From: Fulvia fulva | Lineage: Eukaryota; Ascomycota; Dothideomycetes; Mycosphaerellales; Mycosphaerellaceae | NCBI RefSeq assembly: GCF_020509005.1 | Contig: NC_063014.1 | Location: forward strand, 1,116,001 to 1,180,000 | Direction of reading: 5' to 3' | Length of the DNA: 64,000 nt | In this document: in pieces, positions 24,366 through 35,459 of the stretch | Layout: each line of letters opens with the position of its first letter | How positions within the stretch are numbered: the stretch's first letter is position 1 | The notes under the pieces: model-generated | Databases searched by the model: none | The model's input: the letters and a program-made list of their open reading frames with translations, nothing else | What the model was told of the DNA's origin: nothing | Translations under genes and position numbers: made by a program

Positions 24366-27300
24366 TCCTTAGTATATATACGAAGGCTTCGTTATCTTCT
24401 ATACCGTCCGTCTTATCGAGTAGCTCTATCTAGGCCGTTTTAATTATATCCTCTATCGTTATATCCCTCGTTATATCTATTAGCTTACCGTAAGCCCTTA
24501 TGTCGCTTACGCCCTCCTACTATACCGGCGGGTAGTCAACTTAGCCTATACGAGCGTATAAAGGTATAGTCGAGCTAGTACTCTCGCTTAATAATATACT
24601 AGAAGTAGGTACCGAAACCCCTTTAATATTACCTATAGTAATATTAGAAGGCGTATAGTTACTAATAGGAAGAGCTATAGCACTAGTGCCGTTAAAGGGA
24701 GGTCGTGCGACTATAGTTACCTAAGGTACTAGATCAATACTATATATATCTACTTTAGGTCTTATATCGCGTAATGTTTTATTCGGGATCTAACTAGGTA
24801 GCGGATAAAAGTTGACCGGTATAGACTTTGCTAGGTTATTATACTAGAAGTCTATAACTACCTTCGGTATATCTTTATATACTACGCCCGCGGGCTCCTA
24901 AGTAGACTTACTATCTAAATATCCCTACTACTTCACTAGTATAGTAATACCTCTACCCTTCGGCTTTGAATCTAGAATACGCTCAATCTCCTACGTTTTG
25001 AACGTATTACCTATATTATCTATAACCTTAATTAGCGGGGGACGTACATTATCCTCGGGATCCGCCGGTCGTAGAAAATTCGTATAGAACGAGTTATATA
25101 CTCGTATACGGGTCTCGTCGAGGTTGACTCTATATACGTTCTGTCCTAGTATAGCGGTAATAGTGACCGGTCCGTACTACTTTACGTTAAGCTTCTTAGA
25201 TAGTCGCGATAACTTCTAGTTCTTAGTATTAATATAGACGCGGTCGCCTTCCTAGTATCTAGGCGGTACGGTACGGTATATATTTGTATTTTTAGCTTAT
25301 AGGGCTTAATTATAACGGAGGCACTCGTATAGGTACTCGTAGAAGTCCTTTATCTACTATACGAAGCGCTCCGCTTTCTTAGTACTAATACGTTACTTAG
25401 TAGGTATAAGGCGCCTCGGCAAGTTACTATTAAAGTTACTAGTACGCGGATTACGGCTACGCTCGGCGAAGAATAGCGGAACACCTATAGCTTCGGTGAT
25501 ATAGTTGTTCTTTACGAATTTAGTAAGTAGTAGCCAATCTACCTAATTGTTCTAAGCGTAGTTAGTAAAGGCACGGAGGTACTTTTCTATCTCCTTATTC
25601 GTATTCTCCGATTAGCCGTCCGTTTTAGGATAAAAGGCGGTAGACAGTTTGTGATCTACGCTAACGAGCTCGTAGAGCCTACGCTAGAAAGTAGAAAGCT
25701 ATTAGCTGCCCCTATTAGTCACAATCGATAGAGGTAGGCCGTAGAGACGGTAGTAGTCCCGTACGAAGATATACGTAATATATTCTACGGTCATCTCCTT
25801 TACTAGAATTATATAAGAGCCCTTACCCGTACGGTTAGTAATAGTTAAAACATCCGTATATATTACACCGTCGTAGCTACTCGTACTTTCTAGTAAGCTA
25901 ACTACGAAGTCTATTACGATCTTATCCTAGAGCTTAAAGGGAATTAGTAGTAGTTTTAGTAGCCTAGGGTATTACGTCTACGAGGGTTTCGATAAGCGGT
26001 ATTTATAGCACTTAAAAATCTTGTTACGGACGTATTACGATAGACTAAGCTAGACGAAGTCTCTAGTAATAAGCTCGTAGGTCTTCGCTCGTCCCGGGTA
26101 GCTAGCGGAAGGTATACTATAGTAAGCCTAGAACACCTTAAAGCGTAGATTAGGTACATCCGGAACAAAAACGTTATAGCCGCCGTATCTATTCTTAATA
26201 TATATTAATCCGCCTACGGCTACGGTATTAGCCCCGTCTATACGGTGTCGCCTTAGGAGCTAATATAGTTCTCTAGTATCTAGCTACCGTAACGCTTACT
26301 ATATCTCTAGTTTACCGTAGGCTATACGTAATTCTGTTATTAGGTTATTAACTTGTCGCCCGGGGTGAATTTCTATAGGTAAGATATTAAGGAAGCGATG
26401 TTTAGGCAGTAGCGTTTGTTCTTAGTACTGTCGCCGTAGGTCGTTATTACTAGCTAGAATGTCTTACGGACGACGAGTAAGCGTGTCGGGCTTAATATTA
26501 CTTTTGCTAGGGATGTACACGATCTTAAAGTAGAACTATAACAAGAATTTAGACTAGCGTACCTACCGGCGGTTTAGTACCTTCGTGCTTATAAACTATT
26601 CTAGGTTCTTATAATTAGAGTATACGAGGATAGGCTTGCCGCTCTCGTTAGTAAGGTACTCGAAGTCGGTCTTATCGCCGTCGATATCCCTAGATATAAG
26701 CTCCGGTTTCTATTCCTTAAACGCCTTAACGATAGTAAGTAACTCCTTATTATAGATGTTATAGTTACATTCTTATAGTAACATCTTCTTTAATATAAAT
26801 GCAACCGGGCGCCAAATGCTATTATTACCCTTTTACGACATAATAGTAGCCGTAACGAAATCCGATACGTCCGTTTTAAGTTTAGTCTCTCTACTAGCTA
26901 CGAAATGCGCGAGTACGATATCATCTTCTATAAAGGCTAGCTTTATACGGTCGAAGGCTTACTAATAGGTATCATCCTATAGCTAAGGTACGTCCTTCTT
27001 AGTGAGTTGTGTTATAGGATACGCGATACCTAAGTAGTTACGAATAAACCTACAATAGAAGTTATAGAATCCTAGGAATAACAAGATGTCCGTTAGGTTG
27101 CGAGGGGTCTCCTATTCCTAAATCGTAGCGATCTTCTCCTTATCTATCTTGATCTTATTAGCACTAATAATAAGGCCTAGGTACTTAGTCTCCTAGACGT
27201 AGAACTCGTACTTGTCGATGTTAAGCTAGAGGCCGGCCTCCTAAAGCTTAGCTATTACCTTGTATATATACTCGATGTGCTCCTCGAGAGTATCGCTAAA

Positions 27301-30300
27301 GATCAGAGCGTTATTAAGGTACGCGGAGGTAAAGTCATCGAGGTACTCTCGTAGGGCATCGTTAATATATAACTAGAACGTACTAGGGGCATTATATAAT
27401 CCAAATGGTATAACTAAGCATTCGAACTGCCTATACCGTGTTATAAAGGCAGTCTTCTATTTATCGCCTTCTATAATACGTAGGCGATTAAATACGGCGA
27501 TAACGTCGAGCTTAGTAAAGTACTTCTTCCTACTAATCCGGTTTAGGGTGTCTTAGATAAGCGGAATAGGGTACCTAGACTTGACTATAATAGTATTTAA
27601 AGCTCGGTAGTCAATATATACTCGTAGACCGCCGCCCGGTTTGCGTATAATAATAACTAGCGAAGCGGCCGGTAAATTACTACGCTAGATATTGCCTTTC
27701 TCGAGCTAGTCGTCGACCTAAGCTTTTACTACCTTAGACTCTTTGTTAGATATTAGATATAGGCGTTTAAAAGGTGGTCTAGTATCCTGCTTCAGCTTGA
27801 TCTCGTGATCTAAGCCTAGCCGATACGGAGGTAGCTTACTTGATTCTACTTTTAAGAAGAGGTCCTTTCTATACTAGTAGTAGACTAGCAACTTCGCCAT
27901 ATCGGCTTCCTTCTCCTTCCTATATAACTTCTCTATAAAGACATTGTAATCTACTACACTTATAGCGTACACTTCCGCCTAGTACTCTTAGCGGTGTCGT
28001 AGTATACGGTAATAGGAATCTTCGACGTATATAGCGTAGGCGAAGGTAGCTTTACTACCTATAACTTTTCGTGCTGTTATAGTATATAGGCCTAATGCTT
28101 ATGTAATTACGGGGTTAGCTACGCTCTTACTAGCGTAAGTCTCGCGCGGGTTAATCTATATCGTATAGACTTTAGCCCCCTTTATACGAGATAGCTTACG
28201 GAGTCCGTAGAGGCTGATTTACTTAATATCGCCTTTACTCGTATAGTACCTAATACGCTCTACGCTAACTCCTTCGATAGGTTAATAGACCGGTATAGCG
28301 GAGATGTCTAGTCGTTTAAGGCTATTATAGTCTAGCGGAGGGATTGCTAGTGTTTCGATAGGAGGTAAGACTATAGGTAGTATAATATCCTAGTAAAGGG
28401 AGTAGCTACGGTAGCTAGTATCATTAAATATAATTCTGTGTCGCTTCTAGTCCTTATAAGGGCTGTGTTTTACGTACTAACCTAAGCCTAATACGATGTC
28501 GTAGTAAGTGTCGGTAACTAGACACTTCACGATTTCGGTATAGCCCTATAGGTTAAGCTCGATATTTATTACTTTTGAAATAATAGTAGGGGCTTACGAG
28601 CCGTCCCCTAGTCCGAGAGTAAAAGGTTTAATATTATATAAGTAGAAGTTGTGTTTTTGCGCGTAGGTAGTATTTACGAGTTTAGAGTTAGTACCGTTAT
28701 TGAGAAAGGTATATATATAATGTCTATCTGCCCTACCCTCTACTATAAAGTAATACGAGACTTCGGGTCCTTTATCTACTTCTATAGAGGGTGTGTTCGG
28801 ACGGGCTTATAATGGAAATGCCTATACTGTTCTTATACCGTAATGTTTATGTTCGTGTTCGTGTTCGTAAGGTAAGTAATAGTGCTTATACTAATATAAC
28901 ACTTCCTATGTCGGACTATTATCTATTACGCTTAGATAATAGTCTAGGCGTTTTCCGCCGGTAGTACTACTACTATAGCGGTTAGACTATTATTAGCGGT
29001 CTTTCGCTTTAGGCGCTCGTAGGGGTCGAGTAGATAGCTAGCTACTCCTAAGGCGTGTCCGGTGCCGCGGTACCGTAGGTAGCTACCGCTTATAATAATC
29101 TAGGTACGCTAATCTTAGGTAAGTAGTACGAGGTTCTTATATTGCTTAGGCCGGTCCTTCTATAGAAGTAAGGCCTAGTTAGTATACGGTAAGCGACTAA
29201 GCGGTGTACTAGTATTAGCGGGAATCGCTAGCGGTATTACCTAGCCGATAGTAGGCGTAGTTATACCTAGCGTCGCGCCCGGAGGCTTGCCGCTAGATAG
29301 CTTCTTGTTATCCTTATTATCGTTAACCTTTCGAGGTAGGTCGATATCGAGCTAAGCTATCTCGCTCTCTAGGCGATAGTATTACGAAGCTAGGCCCTCG
29401 ACTATCTTGAATTCCGTAAGTCCTATAAGACGGGTACGGTACTTAAAGCTAAGCTTCTTCTTTAGCTTAAGAGTTTCCTACCTACGGCTTAAAGCTAGTA
29501 GTAGGCGAGCGCGTTCCTTCTAGTACTTAGCGTAGAATAGAGAGAACTTGTCTAATTCTCCTATCTTTAGAGCGTCTATATTATTACGTACCGTACCTTC
29601 GGAGTTATAGTCGCCGAAGTTACGGTTAAGGAACTTAAGGGCTTTCTATACGGACTTAAAGGGCTTACTAACTATATACTTTCCGATAAGGATCTTCTAT
29701 AGAATGTGGTTTCGAAGTATCTACTATACTAATCCGGTAGTATATTCTTAAACAAAGCAAAGGGCGGATAGTACGTCCTTAAAAGTCGAGACGGCGAACT
29801 TGTTACTAAGTTATATAGTCTACTTATCAAGGCTTAGGGAGTCCTTACTATAGTTCTTACTAGAGAACTTAGGCTTCGGTATATCGACGTAGCTACTAGT
29901 CTTAAAGTCCTTAGATATAGTAGGATTATAGCGGACTACGTCGACGCTAGTATCTACTATCTCGTAGTCCTCCTTAATAATAACTAGTTCCTTACTCTTC
30001 TTCTTATCCTTCTTCTTACCCTTACTCTTACGTAGAGGTAGATCGACGTCGGAATCGGAGTCGGAGGATAAGTCGGATAAATCTAGATTAGATAAGTCGT
30101 AGACGCGCTACTTACGGTACTTACGGGCGGTAGGCTACTCCTTAGTCCCCTTATTAATAGGCTTACCGGCGGGCGTATTAGTAGGCTTATTACCGCGGCG
30201 GCGTCGTGACTCGGAGAGGGAACGAGCACTACGTTCCTTTAGTTTCTCGGTAGTACGGCTACGCTTAGCCTCCTCGAGTTCCTACTAGAGCGTCTAAATC

Positions 30301-31267
30301 TTCTATTATAGCCCTACTATATCTATAGTAGTAGGTACGGTCTTATTAGGTACGAGGCTATCGAGTCCGGCTACCTTAGCCTTAAGTATACTAACTTCGT
30401 TCTTAGTGGACTTAGTATAATTATACTATTCGTTAGCCTACTTCCTATACTTAGTTACGTCCTACTTTACCTTACTTAAGTCCTCGTTTACTTGTTCGAG
30501 GTCTTACTTATATTCCTACTTATACTTCGTAGTATATTATAACTCGGTATATATATCCTTAAACTTCTTCTTATTCAGCTCGTTAGCCTTATATAACGCC
30601 GCCCTATCTAGGATAGCTTGGCAATAATCGGCTTCGAGCTTACGAAGTACGTATAAGATAGCTTTTAGTTAATTCTTAACGTAATCGTAAAGCTAGGTCG
30701 AGTCGAGTATACGTAGCTACTCGAGTAGGATACGCTAGGTACTACCGCGACCCTAGGCGTCTATAAAGTCAACGGCGAAGTCTTTTCGAGTATTATCGTA
30801 GGACCTATAGTCGTTCTTATACTTAATAATGTCGCCCTCGTATAATAACGTAGTAAGGTTAAGAGTATCGGGGATTTCGAGCTATATCTCGTTACCTTCC
30901 TCCTCTTCTAGAAGCTAGTCGAGAATCTCGCGCTCCGTATTAGCGTACTTAGTATAGGAATCTAGTAGGACGGAGTTATCGGACTAGGTATACTAATCGG
31001 CTCGCGTAAAGAGTTCTAACTTTCGAGTTAGTCGCGTATAGCGTACGATACGTTAAGTGTTTGCGCCGCCGCTAGGGCCGGTGCCCTACGGTCTCGCTAT
31101 ACTATAAGTATAGTACGCCCTTCTAGCGTCTTTACTAGAAGGGAGAGAGAGAGAGCACTACGCTTCTACGCTAGTACGGGTCGGGAATTTCGAGGAGTCG
31201 CGCTATCGCGATTTTTGAGCTAAGCGGCGCTAAATATAGTAGCGTCCTTATTAATAAGCTATCGAAG

Positions 31268-31461
31268 TGTTACGAGGCTATAGTACGAGAGTATAGGGGT
31301 GTAATATTAATAAAGTCGATAGCTAAAGAGAGAAGTAGGTTCTAAGGTCGAGGCCTATACTTAAGGGCCGAGGTGTTACGGGTCGGCTTCGGGCCGAGCG
31401 TCACGTGATCTGAGGTCACGTGCCCCTTTGCCGATCCTTCACTTGCGGAGCGGCCGTGACA
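31268..31461 (-). repeat. Gypsy 2 5' LTR (194 bp)
   Basis: The plus strand reads TGTTACGAGG through GCCGTGACA. It differs from the split left LTR by about 8 transitions, the left copy nearly always having the TA form. It holds two CACGTG boxes at about 31402-31424, a place where CA and TG remain although they are rare all around. Confidence 0.9.
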
Positions 31462-31466
31462 ATACC

Positions 31467-31910
31467 TTATAATACGATTTACGTAAGTACTTAATATATA
31501 GTAGATACGTCTACTAAACGAGACACTAACTATTCTATAAACTAACTAAACGAGACATCGATATATCGACTAATAGATAAACGGACAAACAGACTCTATA
31601 CCGCTATTTTTGATAAACTTGACTAACTAGGCTTCCGCCGTCGGCTAGGTTCTAGTCTAGCTTCGTTGTACCTGGCTAAGTACTCGATAGGTCATGCATC
31701 CATCACATGGAGTCGATAATATCTCGGACCGGCTTAAGAGCCTCATCGCGTCTCACCTTGTGTCCGTATACTGTGGTTACTCGTCTTTCTCCATCCTTCT
31801 GGACAGTGGCATCCGTCCGTTTATCACACCGTCACTCACTCCACATCCCCTACCCCACCTGAGCTGGACCCTGCAGTCACCGACCACAAGCTCTAGGTTC
31901 GAGTTTAAAC
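31467..31910. other. Boundary between transposon block and gene island; AAT upstream region
   Basis: TA-rich and CA-poor up to about 31680, then abruptly normal composition. The AAT start codon is only 450 bp from the Gypsy 2 end, so this segment must hold its promoter. I see no clear TATA box. No gene is supported. Confidence 0.5.
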
Positions 31911-33356
31911 ATGTCACAAACACCGACAAACAAAGCTCTCCAAAACACACAGAACCCTCAAGACCGACTAGCACAGCTCGCAGGCCAGATGGGATCAATC
32001 AGCAACGCCACCTCCTTCACCCAGGATGTCGTTCCTCAGGCACCCGAGGACCCGCTCTTTGGGCTGATGGCAGCATACCGCAGAGACACCGACTCGAAGA
32101 AGGTGGACTTGGGCATTGGAGCATACCGTGATGACAACGCCAAGCCATGGGTCTTGCCAGTCGTCAAGCAGGTGAGATATCCGCGGTGAGAGAGGTCAAG
32201 TGCCAGCGACTGACACCACCCACAGGCAGATGAGCGTCTACGCAGCGATCCAGACCTGAACCACGAATACCTCCCCATTGCTGGTCTCCCAGACTTCACT
32301 TCCGCCTCACAGAAGCTCATCCTCGGCAAGAAATCGCCCGCCATCCAAGACAAGCGAGCAGTCTCATTACAGACCATCTCAGGAACTGGTGCTGTCCACT
32401 TGGGAGCACTCTTCCTCTCCAGATTCTACAACCCCAAGACACCAGAGGCAAAGGCAGTCTACGTCAGCGATCCAACATGGTGAGCCGTCGTTGTAAAACC
32501 TACTCCACCAGACAGCATGACTGATATACATAGGGCCAACCACAACCAGATTTTCAGCAATGTCAATCTAAAGATCCAAAAGTACCCATACTTCTCGAAG
32601 AAGACCAAGGGTCTCGACTTCGACGGCATGCTCAGCACTCTCAAGTCTGCTCCAGAGGGCAGCATCATCCTCCTTCACGCCTGCGCACACAACCCGACTG
32701 GTGTCGACCCAACACAAGAGCAGTGGAAGCAGATCGCCGAGGTGATGCAGCAGAGACACCTCTTCCCATTCTTCGATACCGCATACCAGGGCTTCGCCTC
32801 TGGATCGCTTGAGCAGGACGGCTGGGCTATCAACTACTTCGTTGAGCAGGGCTTCGAGCTCCTGATTGCTCAGTCGTACGCCAAGAACTTTGGTCTGTAC
32901 GGCGAGCGTGCAGGCTGCTTCCACTTCGTCACATCACCAGGCTCTCACGCCACCGAGACTGTCACTCGTGTCGGCAGTCAGCTTGCGATCCTGCAGCGCT
33001 CTGAGATCTCCAACCCACCTGCCTACGGCGCACGCATCGCATCGCTCGTGCTTAACGACGACAAGCTCTTCGCACAGTGGGAAGAGGACCTCCGCACCAT
33101 GTCTGGCCGTATCAAGGAGATGCGTAAGGCTCTTCGGAGCAAGCTGGAGGAGCTCAAGACTCCAGGTACCTGGAACCACATCACAGATCAGATTGGCATG
33201 TTCTCCTTCACTGGTCTGGCTCCCGATCATGTCACCAAGCTCCGTGAGGAGTACCACATCTACATGACTCAAAACGGTCGCATCAGCATGGCTGGTCTGA
33301 ACATGAAGAACATCGACTACTTCGCCAAGTCGGTCAACGCCGTCGTGAGCGCCTAG
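31911..33356 (+). CDS. Aspartate aminotransferase, cytosolic type
   Basis: PLP-dependent class I aminotransferase, interconverting aspartate plus 2-oxoglutarate and oxaloacetate plus glutamate (malate-aspartate shuttle, amino-acid metabolism). Exons: 31911-32171, 32226-32479, 32534-33356; two 54-nt introns; 445 residues. Diagnostic blocks: GIGAYRDDNAKPWVLPVV near the N-terminus, AHNPTGVDPT, the FDTAYQGF segment with the pyridine-nitrogen aspartate, and SYAKNFGLYGERAG with the PLP lysine. The first 35 or so residues (Gln/Asn-rich, no clear mitochondrial presequence) extend beyond the usual cytosolic start; a Met at residue 28 is an alternative start. The gene lies directly next to the transposon block but has no premature stop and normal CA/TG content. 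Confidence 0.95.
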
Positions 33357-33880
33357 AGAGGTCGCTGTTGCATCATCCAAAAAGCATCATGGCAAAAAGT
33401 CACGTCTGGCTCCAATCGAGCTGTGAAAAGATCTGTATAGTAGCGTTAGCCTGGTTGCTGCCTCGTTATACGACAGAGCACATAGATGTGTGTGATCAAT
33501 GCAACAAAAGTCCATGCTCTAGCTTATGTTCCTCTCTTTCTGCCACTACTCTCAAGAATCTATCTGTGCACGACTGAGGCTCATGGTCATAGCCTTCTGG
33601 TGCCAGCATGGCAATGCGACGCAGTCCGTGATTCTGAGCTCAAGGAGCTGCTCTTGTGAACCATTGCACAAGCGTCGCGAACAACAGATACCAAAGTCCT
33701 TTCGACTAACAATAGAATGTTCTCGGTACTTCACCTATGGTCTGTATGCATTTCCGAGAATCGATGCAGGTCCCGCCTGATCGCCTGAGTGGTTTAAACC
33801 TTGCATGGCGAGACGGAAAGAGGCAAAAAGGAAAGGACGTATGCGGACATATTGTCACAACCACTTCCTAAGAAGCATTG
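33357..33880. other. Intergenic, AAT 3' region
   Basis: Normal-composition sequence after the AAT stop. Only short overlapping frames without recognisable domains. The right end holds the Pol III terminator of the tRNA gene. Confidence 0.5.
33825..33829 (-). terminator. Pol III terminator (T5) for tRNA-Val
   Basis: Five Ts on the minus strand, about 52 nt beyond the tRNA 3' end. It is the first run of four or more Ts downstream. Placement is reasonable for Pol III, though somewhat distant. Confidence 0.5.
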
Positions 33881-33907
33881 TACTGCCCGCCGGACTTGAA
33901 CCGGCGA

Positions 33908-33960
33908 CTGTGATATTGGTTAGATGAATCTCGATGGTATGTGGTCAGAGCAACGCTTAC
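33908..33960 (-). other. 53-nt spliceosomal-looking insert in the tRNA variable loop
   Basis: On the minus strand it starts GTAAGC, has TCTAACC about 12 nt before the end, and finishes ATCACAG. Removing it exactly joins AGG to TC to give the standard AGGTC variable loop. Its length and signals match the 50-54 nt protein-coding introns in this window. It could instead be an unusual endonuclease-cut intron; no bulge-helix-bulge was evident to me by eye. Confidence 0.7.
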
Positions 33961-33969
33961 CCTTCAGTG

Positions 33970-33994
33970 GACACAATAGGCGGCGAGGCCAGGT
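33970..33994 (-). other. Canonical tRNA intron (25 nt)
   Basis: Lies between anticodon-loop positions 37 and 38 of tRNA-Val(AAC), the site processed by the tRNA splicing endonuclease. The exon boundaries were set so that loop CTAACA + C and the ACTGA stem strand are restored. Confidence 0.8.
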
Positions 33995-34032
33995 TGTTAG
34001 ACTGACGTGATAACCAACTACACCAGGGCAGC

Positions 34033-35369
34033 TTAAGAGCTAATTGGATGGACGAAGAGTCCTTAAAGCTGTATATATTGTCCCAAAATTATGTGCTGGA
34101 GCTGAAACGGCAGGACATGACTTCAGACCAAGCCCAAGAACACAAGAAGCATTGAGACTGGTGCAATGTAATCAATAACATTGAACACGAAACAGTGTGG
34201 CTCACGAGGCATCGACGCTCAAAGCTCTTTCCAAATTGAAAAGTCTCCCCGCTGCCGTTCTTCTCGGAAGTCACACACGAAGCATTGCAACTCCTTCCCA
34301 CTACAACGATGAAAACCTAAGGTCTAGAAATCGTCCCACTGCATCACTTACAAAGTGACTCAACGCAAATGCCAACGCCGCGGTCAGTGAGGCGCTGCTT
34401 CGAAGATGACTAGAAGGAGTCGGGTCGGTTTTCCGTCCGGAGTCACTCCCAGGACAGTGCGAATTTCTTCGCACAGCGACTTCTGGCGATGAAAGGTGAT
34501 GAGGCAGGAACAAAGGGCACTATCCTCTTGAGAGTGACGCAATTTTGACCGTGAGATACATATGTAGTGATTACTGATCGACGAGGACTGCAACTATGCC
34601 AGACCCAACAAGCTGTCGAATGACCACCGCCTTCCGTGTGATGAACCCCACGTCCAGCAATCGCGACGTTTCTAAGAAACTTCGGGGCAAGGACCTCGTA
34701 CCAGGCTCCCCCAGGGCTCAGCACAACGGTTACTTCGTTGACGTACGTTGAGAGCGCCCCAGCGATGTCGCCGAGGTATCGGAGAATTACCGTTGCCTGC
34801 TCACATTGCTTGAACACACGAAAGACGTGCAAGTCGCCGTGGATGCACGAAGTGGTGTCGCGACTTCTACGCAGATGCATAACATGGCTGGATTTCCATA
34901 TAAAGGCATCTTCAGGCCTGAGGTGGGCTTGATGGAACAGGTGAGGAGTGGGAGCGATTATTGGGAAAGATGGCCGCGGCAACAGTGCTGAGATATCGCA
35001 AGATCGAAGTCCAGATATGGTCACCTGGTAATCCTATACAGCGTCTCGAAGAGTCAGCACGCTATCACCGCGTCCGCTCCCCGCTTGAAGGGGAGGAGTC
35101 ATTCGCCCATCACGGCTCTTCGTTGGCATACGCGGTAGAACACAAGTTCCATTCAGCTTCACAACAACTGACTAAGGAGCTCAGCAGAAGAGCGAAATAA
35201 CGCGAAGTAGAACTTGTTCTCTTCTTCTCTTGACGAAGCGGACAAGAGCGGCCGCACCAAAGCCAAGCTTCCTTCGAAGCTTTAAGATATGGCAACCCTA
35301 GACGCGGTCCCTTTAGAGTTCACTCAAAGGCCCTGGGGCTAAGATGTGCTGGACGCCTTATCTAATTGA
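34033..35369. other. Intergenic with uncertain frames
   Basis: No recognised gene. A plus-strand frame from ATG 34596 to 34991 is open except for one TGA at 34749-34751 (CGA-to-TGA would explain it). A competing minus-strand frame of 193 codons runs 35024-34443. Neither shows a domain I can name and they overlap, so at most one is real. Bases 34033-34440 hold nothing I can support. Confidence 0.3.
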
Positions 35370-35377
35370 TATAAAAG
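35370..35377 (+). promoter_or_regulatory. TATA box of the hydrolase gene
   Basis: TATAAAAG lies 83 bp before the ATG at 35460, in a normal-composition promoter; a CTTATCT (GATA-type) site precedes it at 35357. Confidence 0.5.
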
Positions 35378-35459
35378 CCAGCTCAAGGGAGGGTTGAAGC
35401 TTACGATGATCACTTGTGCATCCATTCCTTTCACTTTACCCTAGTTCACATCGCTCGAA

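Larger units (their letters stand above)
12844..31461 (-). mobile_element. Gypsy 2: chromodomain LTR retrotransposon carrying two nested insertions
   Basis: The ends are fixed by the target duplication ATACC at 12839-12843 and 31462-31466. LTRs are 194 bp; the left one is split by Gypsy 1 (12844-12899 plus 19195-19332), the right one is 31268-31461. On the minus strand, with stops read as Gln, follow: a long gag (about 31100-29000), protease (about 28720-28560), reverse transcriptase (about 27790-27200), RNase H (about 26960-26500) and integrase (about 26300-25300). A chromodomain lies near 25000-24850 (EIERILDSK, then an EPAG segment), followed by a C-terminal tail that the LINE interrupts at 24365. 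The RT active site reads YLNN instead of YLDD (27309-27320), as expected from G-to-A changes in TG. A polypurine tract (AAGGGGGGG on the minus strand) lies next to the left LTR at 19335-19344. Chromodomain Gypsies target heterochromatin. Confidence 0.9.
33881..34032 (-). tRNA. tRNA-Val(AAC) with two inserts: a canonical intron and a GT-AG insert in the variable loop
   Basis: Minus strand, 152 nt. After removing 33970-33994 (25 nt) and 33908-33960 (53 nt), a 74-nt tRNA remains. Its acceptor stem GCTGCCC pairs with GGGCAGT, discriminator A. D arm GTGTAGTTGGTTATCAC contains the A box. Anticodon stem TCAGT pairs with ACTGA around loop CTAACAC (anticodon AAC). Variable loop AGGTC. T arm GCCGG-TTCAAGT-CCGGC contains the B box. 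The arrangement around the anticodon and variable loop is that of eukaryotic tRNA-Val(AAC). The 25-nt insert sits between positions 37 and 38, the normal nuclear tRNA intron site. The second insert is not at any standard position and has spliceosomal-type ends. Every stem is intact, which argues against a decayed pseudogene. Confidence 0.85.

Noticed and set aside
31694..32131. 145-codon frame overlapping the AAT start
   Set aside because: Out-of-frame shadow of AAT exon 1 and leader; the AAT frame has clear domain matches.
33881..34032. Interpretation of the tRNA locus as a decayed pseudogene
   Set aside because: All four stems, both internal promoter boxes and the anticodon loop are intact once the two inserts are removed at exact boundaries; random decay would not leave this.
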